From the NCBI RefSeq assembly GCF_964199755.1, contig NC_133901.1:27740397-27804396 (forward strand): a stretch of DNA of 64,000 bases, written 5' to 3'. Both the position numbers and the translations under genes were made by a program. Source of the DNA: Larus michahellis (lineage: Eukaryota > Chordata > Aves > Charadriiformes > Laridae). The notes beneath the pieces were generated by a model that was not told the origin of the DNA, made no database searches, and was given only the letters and a program-made list of their open reading frames with translations. Below, piece by piece: positions 1 through 10,445 of this stretch; positions within the stretch are counted from its first letter, which is position 1; each line of letters begins with the position of its first letter.

Positions 1-1487
1 GTGGTAAGCCTGTATGAATCAAGCTGATGACTGGGCCATTATTTCTTTTGTTTTGCAGTCACTACCATTACACATATATTTAATATTTTCAGCAGAGACC
101 AAGTAGTAGCATATACTATGGCAGTCACTTCTCATTATTAGTCTTCACAGAGGTTAAAGACATTTTGTAATATTATGTCATTTTCTTCTCTGTCACTATG
201 CTTTTAAAATACAGTTTCACAGCATTCATTCTGTGTGTTTAAATTGAAGGTAAAACTGAGTTTCACCACAAATTGTTATGGCAAGAACTTGATCAACAAC
301 AATTGCTTTTTGAGTGCTATCGCATTATTTCAAACCCTACTTGCTTTAATTGCACATATAAAAACTTATTCCTTAAAAAATCCCCACTACTCCATCTACC
401 AAAACTTCCATTCCTCCTTCCTTCTCTCCTCCTTCTGCTAAAATCTCCTGATGAATACTGACAAAAAAAAAAAATCACCTTATGATCTTCAATTAAAAGT
501 GCAGTTAGAATGAAGAGGGTGCCAAAACAATGCTATTACATGAAGTATTTAATAAGTTACAAATTTAAAGCCTCTGCAAAGCCTTCCAGACATGAGTAGC
601 TCTGCCATTAGAATCTGCCTGATTACAGTCCTGCAACCTGACTAATCTTGCATTGCACTGAGATTTATAGATACCTTGTAAAACAAGAAAAAGTAGCCTA
701 TTACTATCAGTAGTCAAGCATTCCACCTGGAAGTCATAGCTAACATTTTACACATATTGCTCTGTTTTAAGAGTTCAAAAAATCCTCACCTCAGCTGGTA
801 CAAATTTCCTGTGAAGACAGGTTATACAGACTTTTAATAACTATGACTGCAAAGCAGTCTTTCAAATGTAACCCAACAAAAGCACTGTGGTATTTTCTTT
901 CTCATTCAGCATTAGACAATGCTTATTTTCCTACTGCTGCTCCCAAATCTTCCAAGGAACATCATGGGATTACCGGCCATTCAGTTTCACTGCTTCTGTC
1001 TGGAATTGTGTGTAAGAATGGTGAAAACCAGGAGAATTGCAACATTTGGCTGGGAGGGCCAAGGTCTGGAGACGAAAGTGGCTCAAACACCTTGGGCGGG
1101 AATGTGGGAGACAAAGCCCCCTTCCACATCACAGCCCAGACCCCGGGGGAGCTGAAGGATGGGGAATTTCCCGGGGGAGCTGAAGGACGGGGAATTCTCC
1201 CGCTGGGCAGCAGCAGTCCCACTCCAGCAGGCCTCGGGCTCGCCCCTGCGCTATTCACACACACGCTGTTCCCCCTCACCCCGCTGTGCGGCTCCGGCCT
1301 CCCCCACCGGCAGCCCCCTTCCCCCGGGTGCCCCCGGGTGCAGAGGCCCCGAAGCGGGAAGAAGCGGGAGGAGGGTGGCGGCTCCGGCGGCCGCTCGCTC
1401 CTCACAGCCGCCGCGCCCCTGAGGGGCCAGGCCCGCCGGCGGCCCGCAGCGCCCGCCCTGACCCCTGCCACGGCCCGCCCCGCTCAC
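1..1487 (-). other. OPA1: OPA1 intron 1 (5' part, continues off the left edge)
   Basis: This stretch lies downstream, on the minus strand, of the OPA1 exon 1 splice donor (GTGAGC, 1487 down to 1482). OPA1 exon 2 in vertebrates encodes the rest of the mitochondrial presequence region. I found no minus-strand open frame resembling it here, so the window ends inside intron 1. The part below about 1060 is AT-rich and shows no gene or clear repeat. The part above it belongs to the CpG island. Confidence 0.7.
1144..1201. repeat. Two-copy tandem duplication of about 28 bp
   Basis: Two adjacent copies begin GGGGGAGCTGAAGGA and differ by a T/C change and a TTT/TTCT difference near the end (GGGGAATTTCCC versus GGGGAATTCTCCC). 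It lies at the edge of the CpG island, on the intron side of OPA1 exon 1. Confidence 0.75.
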
Positions 1488-1516
1488 CAAGCCGCCGCCG
1501 CCCGCGTCCGCCACAT
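1488..1516 (-). CDS. OPA1: OPA1 first coding exon (partial gene)
   Basis: On the minus strand the ATG at 1516-1514 opens a 29-nt coding exon reading MWRTRAAAA plus the first two bases of a Cys codon, followed at once by the donor GTGAGC. Human OPA1 starts with MWR, is Ala/Arg rich, and its first exon contributes 32 coding bases ending in a split Cys codon. Here there is one codon fewer but the same phase. A purine sits at -3 (AGGATG). The product is the dynamin-like GTPase of the mitochondrial inner membrane, which drives inner-membrane fusion and maintains cristae. Only the start of the targeting presequence is in the window. The call rests on a very short exon plus position inside a CpG island and gene order beside ATP13A4, which together make it convincing. 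Confidence 0.85.
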
Positions 1517-1960
1517 CCTAACGGCCGGCAGGGGCCCGGAGGAGCCGCACGCACCGCGGCCGCTGGCCGGGGCTCCGCCGCCGGGCCTGGAGCCCCGGGC
1601 TGCGCGGGCAAGGGCAGGTGGAGCCGCCGCGGCCGCCGGCTGCGGGGCTGCCGCCGCTTCCGGGCACCGCGGTCCGGTACGGCTGGCCCGGCTGGAAACC
1701 ACGCCTCCCCGCGGAAAGGTTCCGGGAGCGGCGGCGGCGGGTTTTGAGCGAGCACCTCGGAGGGGCGCCCGGCTCGGAGGGGCGGAGAGGCGGGAAAATT
1801 ATGGTGCTCCGCAGCCGGGCCTTGTGTTCCCCCTCACACCCCAGCGACGGCAGGGATAGGCCTTAGCGCCTTACCCCTGTGCCGGCCCAGGGCATCCCCG
1901 GGAAGGCCTGGCCTGGCCCGGCCTGGAGAGGGCAGTGAGGCCTAGCCCCGGGTGGAGGGC

Positions 1961-4900
1961 TCTGGTTGTACCAGGGTCTTCCAGGCCGCTTAAATACCAT
2001 TCCCAGACGAGTTCCCAGCTGTTGTTGCGCTGAAGCGCACGAAATGAGTGGCAGCGCTGCCTTGAAAGCTGGAAAACACACGGCGTGTCCAAATGGGCTT
2101 CTGTGAATTGTGGAGGGGGGTTGCTGGCAGAACCACATGGAAGTGGGAGGCAGAGGAGGAACCAGGCGCGTTCAGCAGATCTGTCCATCCGCCCTCAGAC
2201 AGAATCACCTCTAGTTACGTCATTTCTGAGAGGTGCGTGCCTCACCTGTCCGTAAAGACCACAGGCGATAGAGCATTCACCTGGCAATACCAGTGCTTGC
2301 TAATATTAATAGAAAGTTTGCCCTCATGCCCGATTTGAATCTTTCTTACCGCAAGTTAACTCTATCCATAGTGGACACACAGAATATAATTTTCTGCATT
2401 TATGTGTTTGAAAGCTGTTGTCATGGCTCCAGTCATACTCCTTTTCTTTAGATTAAACAACCCTCTTCCATCTTTTCTGAGCCCTTTCTCATGCTTCTCT
2501 GTGCTGTCCTGTAGACTGTCACCCGTTGGTTCACAGCTTCCTTTTTGTAATATGCCCAGGACTGGGTCTCACGTGCTGAGCTAAACAGAAAAAGAGATTT
2601 GGGGTGTTTTATAGGCCAAGCTTCTATTTATATAGTGGGATTTTTCAGAGCTAAATAAGTTGCACAAGGATGACATAAGACCTACATGTATTTTCAGGAC
2701 TGAGAAGTTGTAGGGATGAGGTGAGGCACGTTTTTGTCTTTTGCTTCCTTCCTTCCTTTTAGATTCATATTTAAGGGACTATCTTTTGTTTAAATCTTAC
2801 CTTTGCTTTTGTATTTTAACTTGTTATTTTTGTGATTTATATCTGGGTTTTAAGACAAATTTCAATTTAAAAATAAGAATGATGAAACTCCATAGGACAT
2901 GATAGAAATAACTTTTTATTTATAAACTAATGTGTAATTCTTACTTTGAACTGTAGAGGGCAATATATAACTAAAGGTTCTAATATAGGATGGTTTAGAG
3001 GTTTTTTCTCCGGGAGAAAGTGAACCCGCTTCAGAAAACGAACAAATTACACCATATTCATTGGTTCTGGAATAACAGATTTTGCTGGAATACTATGATA
3101 GGTTATCAAACTATGGAAATTATGAATGTTTCATGAATTTAATCTTTTTTTTTCTTTTTTTCAGAGATGAAGATACAAATCTCTCTAATAAGAATGTTCT
3201 GTAGGAGCAGAAATTGTCTACGGGAGCTGGAATAAGCCTATGAATTGTGAGTACATTGGATGACCCTTGATTCTTCCCTATCCCACCCAGGTTTGGTGGG
3301 ATATTCTGTATGCAGCTCATCTGTCTTCTCTGTGAAAGGGCAGCCAAGGACCCCTACTGCACTCTAGTCTTCTACAGACACTAGAAAGAGCAAGGCTGAC
3401 ATTTGGGGAAGCAGAAAAAGCTGACCAGGCAGAAAAAGCGTGTGTGGCACTCCTGTTTTCCACCCCTGGCACCTCCCAAAATAATGAGTCATTTCCCAAA
3501 ATCATCAGCCTGCCTTAGAAAAGGTACGTCCGCAGTTATTTCCTGTCTTTTATAGCTTCTAGGTAGCACTGCTCAGTTTTCCTGTATAATCAGGTTTATG
3601 ACTTTATTGCATTCTTCCTTTTTAATTTTAACTCGAAGATTGCAATTCTCATGTGACAACTGGAGATTTCCTGTTGCTGGGTCTCAGAAGAACAAAATGA
3701 AAAGTTGAGAGGCTCAAAGCTATCCTCAGAATTTCAGTGTGGGGAAGGAAGGGGTAACACTGCAGGTGAGGTATGGAGAGCACCTCATTCCCCCTTGATC
3801 TTGTTGCAACAAATCTCCCTTAACAGGGAGATTTTAACTCCCTAAGTACAGTTATATTCTTTCCTGTCCAACCTCTGGTCTGGGTTCCTTTTGAAAGTGT
3901 GCTAGATGTCCAATGCAAACTGCTTGTCACCAGCATTTTACAAACATAAAATAACAAAAAAAACCCAAACAACATGTACATCTGGTTTGCAGATCTGTGC
4001 CTGGCTCATGTTATTAGTAATGGGCAGCTTTTCTGATATTGATTGACCTAGCTCCCTCATTTTCTCTTCTCTGTTCCCTGCATTTCTCCCATTTCAGTTT
4101 CCCTGAGCCTGCCCACTGCAGGATGTGCAGTGGTCTTTCCTGGTACTTGGGGCTTGTACAAGTCCGTGCCACATGGAAGTAAAACGCTGTTGAACAGGAA
4201 CTAAATTCACACCTCTTGATCTGTTTCAGTCACCCTAGAAATAATATTTTAGTTTCCTTAACATATTTGCTAGAAGAACAGGTTTGCCTCTCCTGATCTC
4301 ATTCCTAAAATATTTGGTGTGTAACTTCTTAAAAATTAGCAAAGGACAAGGAAATGAGAATGAATCACAAGACTAATAAACAAATGCAGCCTGACAGAAA
4401 CAAAAAAAGGAGGTGACAAAACGCTTAGTGCTGTATTTCTGCCAGCTTCCTTTTGGCCCTGTTTTGGAGGTCAGAGACATTTTTATCTGGTTCACTGACA
4501 TCAGTGGGGAACTCCACGTTCCCCAAGGAGTGAGTAAATAACTTCCATGATGTTTCCGAAAACTATATAGTGAAGTCAGAAAACATTCTGTGATGATATT
4601 CTTAATAATGAATAAAAATACTGGTTACAGATCCTACATGGCTGGATCCTGACACACAGTCAGTGCATAAATCCACCTGCACAAACTGGGCCCCCTATTT
4701 ACAATGCCAGAGTTTGAATTTTTTCTCCAAGGCATATGTGGGGATCGCAGCTGGGCGCTTAGTTCAGGCTGGTTGCTAAGAGTGTTAACACCAGCAATGC
4801 CTATTTTTCTTCTAATTTGGACACGCTCCTGGTCTCCAGTGATTCCATAATCTCTTGAAGAAAAATATTCCCCTCTTGCCCTCCCCTGAAATTTGCATGC

Positions 4901-4993
4901 CGACAGCATTTGTTTGCACCTATCAATCAGAGTTATGACCCAGAATCAGACTGTGGTGAACACTTGTGAAATCTAACTTTTTCTTTCTTGTAG
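1961..4993. other. Region between the CpG island and the ATP13A4 leader
   Basis: No coding exon is supported here. It probably holds the 5' intron or promoter-distal sequence of ATP13A4. A possible untranslated exon follows a polypyrimidine-AG at about 3165 and could end at a GTGAGT near 3247, but nothing independent supports it. No young repeat is visible. Confidence 0.4.
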
Positions 4994-5234
4994 TGTCTTT
5001 GAGTGAACTTTGCATGTACCCTCGCAGTCGCAAAACTCCAACAACAGAATGAAGGGAGGAGGGACGAATGTTACCTGCTAACCCCACAGAGAGGGAGGAG
5101 CTCCATTCTTCAAACATTAGCAGAGTTATAAGGAAGGTGTGTACTTGGAGCACTTCCTCAATGTGGAAGTTCAAGCACACAGCGCTGAAGACCTGTCCTG
5201 AAGGTGCTCTAGAAAGTCTCCAGAGAGTCATTTC
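4994..5234 (+). other. ATP13A4: Probable 5' UTR part of ATP13A4 exon 1
   Basis: A strong acceptor (pyrimidine tract ending TTTCTTTCTTGTAG at 4993) precedes this segment, so exon 1 may be a spliced exon beginning at 4994. An in-frame TGA at 5199-5201 lies upstream of the ATG, which makes 5235 the first usable in-frame start. An out-of-frame ATG at 5068 opens a frame that overlaps the start, a possible upstream ORF. Alternatively, transcription starts inside this segment from the TATA-like site at 5127. Confidence 0.4.
5127..5133 (+). promoter_or_regulatory. ATP13A4: TATA-like element upstream of the ATP13A4 start
   Basis: TATAAGG lies 108 bp before the ATG. It would fit a leader of about 75-80 nt. 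The match is imperfect, and the competing model is a spliced leader through the acceptor at 4993. Confidence 0.25.
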
Positions 5235-5297
5235 ATGGGGGGAAATCCTGCCAAGAACCATTATGCACAGCTTAACCAGGGAGAAGAGAATGAGATG
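5235..5297 (+). CDS. ATP13A4: ATP13A4 coding exon 1 (residues 1-21)
   Basis: Starts [16 protein letters not shown] and ends EENEM, close to the human N-terminus with its LNEGEENEM. Donor GTGAGT, phase 0. The start context is weak at -3 (T) but has G at +4. An in-frame TGA lies 36 bases upstream. ATP13A5 exon 1 in this window has the same length and phase. Confidence 0.93.
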
Positions 5298-8200
5298 GTG
5301 AGTTCTATCTCTGTCTAGGTCTTTCTGAACATGAAGCAGCAGGTGGCACATGTTCTTCAATAAAATGCTACAGTCTGTAATTTAGTTTTGGATGGTGGGG
5401 GTGTTCCCATAGCAGAAACATACAGTTAGAAAGGGATATAATTGTTTTAGCGGAAAGAAAATGAAGTTGTATGTGTCCACTGGATTTAATTGGTTATTCC
5501 CTCCAACAGGGGGTGGCTCAACAGATTATTGATGTGGCATTATAAATCTAGGTGGAGGTGGTTTTACATGAGCTTGAGGGACAGGAGCAGTGTTCCTAAC
5601 CATTTGACAGCTGAATCTCCAGGGTCAGCTCCAGTTAGATGAGGACTGGGAACCTTGGCTTTGTCTGGAACATAAAAACACATGTGTTATATTTGCATAA
5701 ATTATTAGCTAATGCAATCTGTTGAATTGGCAACACTATTCCAGCCTGAGCGCCTGTATAAAGCTGGATTTCTAAATACAGAGCTACTGTAGTTCTTTCC
5801 ATAATTTCCCAGGGACGAGTATGTTTACTTGCATTCTGTAACACGTGGAAGTAAGTCCTATGTTTACACGAAGTTTCTGATCTACTGCACAGTGCTTCTC
5901 TTAAATAGGAAGCCCAGTGCACAACCGTAGTAAATTCAGTGCTTCTTAGCCGCTTTGGCACTACTGTGTGTTACGGATCAGCTATTTGTTGCATATGCAT
6001 TCTGTCCATCTAACAGGTTCTGCTGGAGATGTCAGACCCACGATGCAGCTGTACAGCAACAGTTCTCATGCATGTCTGGTAAATGCAGTGCTTCTCACAA
6101 TTCCTGTGCTGCACAGCCGCTGTAGCTCTGCTGTGAGTGTGTGTTGAATTTCTGGGTGTACAGCAGTCCCAGCAAAGCTAGTGAAACACAGTTACTTACA
6201 AGCTGACGTGACTGTTCACTTCCAGAAATCCTGGAGAAATCTTCAAAATCTACTTGCTGAGAATTCTATTTTAGTGAAAAAGAGACCATGTCATGGAAAA
6301 ATGTGGACATTTGTTAACCCTAGATATAGATTTTCAGTCAGCTCTCTGCCATCCAGTGAAGGGGAGATGTCATATTTTCCGTAATGCAAACCTGGGTAAT
6401 CTGGGATGTGCTGGGGAATGCAGTGCAGAGTCACCCAGCAGTATGAACTGAGCACTGCAGGAGGAGCAAGGCACTGGCTCTGAGGGTGGGGACTAATTAG
6501 CTCAGTGCAACGCAGAACCTGGGTGGCTCTGCTGAGTTACTGGTCCTGCACGCAGCTCCTGCTGCTGGTTCTAGCCCTGGTGCTGATGGGCCACTGCTCC
6601 CCAGCCCCAAACGGCGGCTGCTCTTGTGCCTGTGCTCCACCCTGCCCCTCTCCTTCTAGGACCATAAACACCCTGTCGTTCTCTTCCCACTACTGGCACC
6701 ATCGCTAGCAATGCCAGAAATGAGCCTGAGCTGATTAGGTTTAAGTGTACTGTCTGGTACTGTGTAGAGCCCACACTATTGTACCCTGTATGTCCAATTA
6801 TTCTAGCTGTGCGCTACTGGGACTCCCAAGTTGTGCTTGCGTGGAGCCAACTATCCCACATTACCTTTCCAGTAATATTCTTGTTTCTCACCAATATCAT
6901 ACTGAGCACATGTGCCGTGAGTCCAGTGCTTGGGGATCTGCACTGTGAATCTGAGGTTTTCCATGCACAGTTGATGTGTGTGCACAGTGTTGAGTCAATC
7001 TGCACTGTGAATCCGGGGTGTCTGGCAGTTGCCATGCTCTCTGTGCCTGCAATGAGCATGCGCAGTGCTCATTCACCTGGGGCTCCCGAATGAAAATCAC
7101 AGAAAAAAAGATTAATAAAGCAGTTGAGTAGCAGGTGCAATTAAAACCATAGCCAAGTTGTGCTAGATTTGGCAGGTATGTATATGTCTTTGTTACATAT
7201 GTGTAAGAGAGAGAAAAAAGTTAACGAGTATGAGATAGAGGAAGATAACTGTGAGGGTATCTGAGGTACTGTAAGAGCAAGAGGAAAAAAACGTGTATAG
7301 AATGAGAGAACTAGCATGTGTATTTGTGTGAAAAAGAATGTAACATGCAGGTGAGAGAAGTTGTGAAGAAAGAGACAAAGAAGGCTGTGTTAAAGCAGAG
7401 GAGAGAAGGAGAGTACATGGGGTAAAAGAGAATTATGTGCAGACATTCTTTCTTTGTTAAAATCGGATATTTCAAATTATTGGCAGCCACAGCAAGTGGC
7501 ACTGGCACATAAAGTCTCAGTGACCCTGCAACATTTTTTTAAAATTCTAAACCATGAAAAATATTTTTTTACAGTGTTTTTAACTGTCACTTTAATCCAC
7601 CTGAACCAAATTATTCACAAGCAGTTCCTGACTCCTCAAACAAGATCACATCACTGGGTGTAATAATGTAACAGCTGACATTGTGCAGGTGCCAGTTCTT
7701 CCAGAGTGAAATAGTTCAAGTAATTTTGAAAGCGTGCAAGTAGTTCATTTGGACTCTGGACATACAATGCTTTCCTGTGTTGAACTAGCTGACTTAGGAA
7801 ATCTACCCTATATATCCTTGTGTACATCTTTGGGATTACTTTACGTGGCTGGAGTACATTTGCTTGAACAAGAGTTCACTCTCCTGGTACCCAGCTAAAA
7901 CTTAGCAATGTATATGTGGAGCGTGAGATAATATCTCTCCCTCTTCGTAACTATTTGTAGTACCAGCAATATTTCAGTAGTGTGAGAGCGCTCTGGACAC
8001 AGCAGCTTGCCTCAGAGAGGGCTAATAGGTATGGTAATAGGAAGGGATTTATTTCAGGAATTAGCTTGCTTTTTTTTTTTTTCCCCTTCGTAAAGATCTG
8101 CTTGAAGGTGTTTTTGAAAAGAAGTAATTGTTGGTGGAATAGGAAGAGGGAGGAAAGACACAGCTTTATGCCCTTTGCCAATTTGATGCTCCTCTCTGTA

Positions 8201-10401
8201 CAGCTTGGCACTAATCATTCCCTTTGCACAAACTGTAAAGTGCAGAACATAAGTCTTGCAGTGCAAAAGCTTCTGCTGCTGCTTCTGGAAGGATTTGCCA
8301 GCAACCTGTCTTAAGCACATGTTCCCCAGTTGCTTACCTCTGAAGGAATGGGACAACTGCAGTTAGTTAGCTGGTGAACCCCAGTTTGCTGCTGCATATT
8401 GTCAGCTGTTTGCCTCCTTGGGAATGCCAAAATTCTGAAGGGAATCTGATCCAGGAATTTTACTTTGCATTTGAAAAATTTAACTGTTCAGATAGAATCT
8501 GAAAGGCACAATCTTGTTCCTAATGGAATGATAGTGAATGTTGCTGCTGGCTTCAGAGGGAACAGAAACAGACCTTTGATGAAACAGGTTCTGGTTGCTA
8601 AGAATGAGATTCAGTTATTAAATTCCTTGTGAATCTTAACCAGTCTTTCAAGTCTAATCCTATTATCTGTTGTTATAGCAACAGGTTGTTCGTAATAGGA
8701 TACCTGGTGATTGGGTTGCCAGAAATACGATAGTTCACAGCCACTGTTCGGGCTCCTTGCTGGTAGCTACAGGTCTTGTTTTCACCAAAGAAGAGGGTGC
8801 CTGAACTTGTTTGACTTTTGCATTTAAATTCTGCTGTGCAGATGACCTGGCAGTTACAGGCAATTTTTCTTTTAAACATAAGTAACAAAGACTTGCTGGA
8901 CAGTAGAGGGATAAGCCCCTGAGCGCTGCCTTTGTATGATTGTAAAAGCAGCTAAGAACCTTTCTTGGAATAAGCACATTTTCTGCCAACTGAGCAGGTC
9001 TGGCAGCTTTTTCTGTCCCATAGTCTATGGCCCCTCCCCAGACCCTTCACTCACAAGTTAAACCATTTTGGTTTAGTCACTCTTCTGACTGTTGGGAGTC
9101 TCAAGAGAAAGGGGATGTTAACATGTGAGGAAACAAGGTTTTATAATACACTACAATTTATTAAAAATTATTCTATAGAGATGAGATGAGCCCTGTGTAC
9201 CAGCCTCTTTTGTAGGCAGCATTACCTCCTGTGAGATAACAAGAAGCCCTTTGGAGTCTTACAGACTCCAATCTTAGCTTTGTTTTCCACTGTCTCTTAA
9301 TCTGGTGCCCTCAAGAATCCAGGTTATTTGGCTGTGTAATTTTATGTATTCCAGATGCACACTTTGAGCCCTAAAAACCTGCTCACACAGTAGAAAAGTT
9401 GTCAAGGTGCAAATCTGTATTCATCAGACCCATCTTCAAAAGAAGCATGTCTGCATCAGCAGAGCCTCTTTGTGCAATGAAATACAACCCAGCAAACATT
9501 ACACTCTTTTCCTTAACAACATAATACCAACCTGACAGACATGTTCTTACTGGTGACATCAACACCAGGATTTCTGCCAGCCCTGGAAGTATTGTTTGCC
9601 ATAGTGGACATGCATTTGCTTGGAGGTCTTTGTAGTATAGGCCTTGTGAATCCTGAAGAGTTTCCAAAGAATTCTTCAAGAATTGAATAATTTCCAAGCC
9701 TTAATTACTGTAAGACATTCAGGTGGCGAGATAAACCTGCTGAGAAACCTGCATCATGTTGTGCCTGTTTCCCCCTTCTTCATGCATGTTGTAAATACCT
9801 CTGTTGTGGGTCTAGTATTCACCTTTTTTCTTTGAGAAGATAATGGTTTTGAGAATTCTTCTAAAGAATTCCACTGTTGATGTGTTTGACAAGTGAGAAG
9901 TGTTTGTACTAATACTGTTTCTGTTTCAACAAGGAGCTATTTACTTACTAAATGTTTTTTTAATGAGTGCAGCCTTCATTGCTATAGTCCTTCCAGCTGA
10001 AGGCACAGGGTCAGGAAAAACACTTCAACCTAACAGAACATTTTATTCTGAAGTTAAGTATTAAAAGGTTCCAGCCCAGGGAAGTTTGGCACAAGTTAGG
10101 TTTGGAGCTCAGTCTATTTCCCTGCCTACCTTTACTTCTAAATGATGTGGCGCAGGTAACCTGTTCCAGACATTTGCAAACTATGAGAAATGCTTTGTTT
10201 GGCTTTAGGCTCCTGCATGGACATCCAGATACAAAACAGTAGTTAACATCTGATGTTTATTCTTTCCCAGCTTTCTCCCTGTAGAGCTCCTGAACACCTG
10301 TATTCAGAAATGTCATGTTCTTCAAGACACAAACCAACGAACCTGAACCAACACCTGTGTTCATAGGGCAGAATGTGTACTGTGTCATAACTGCTCAAGG
10401 G

Positions 10402-10445
<44 letters not shown>

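Larger units (their letters stand above)
1140..1960. promoter_or_regulatory. CpG island, probable bidirectional OPA1/ATP13A4 promoter
   Basis: This is the only long, strongly G+C- and CpG-rich block in the window. It contains GC boxes (for example the GGGGCGGAGAGGCGGG run near 1779-1795) and an ETS-like CTTCCGG near 1658. OPA1 exon 1 sits inside it on the minus strand. No TATA box stands out, as expected for a housekeeping promoter. OPA1 and ATP13A4 are arranged head to head, so the island may also start an ATP13A4 leader transcript toward the right; that is inferred. Boundaries are by eye. Confidence 0.75.

Noticed and set aside
843-1859. 338-codon plus-strand frame across the CpG island
   Set aside because: The Ala/Pro/Arg-rich translation is a by-product of CpG-island composition, and the true coding exon here is OPA1 on the other strand.
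4559-4570. CTATATAG as a promoter TATA box for ATP13A4
   Set aside because: It is too far from the start codon and has no supporting initiator or exon structure.
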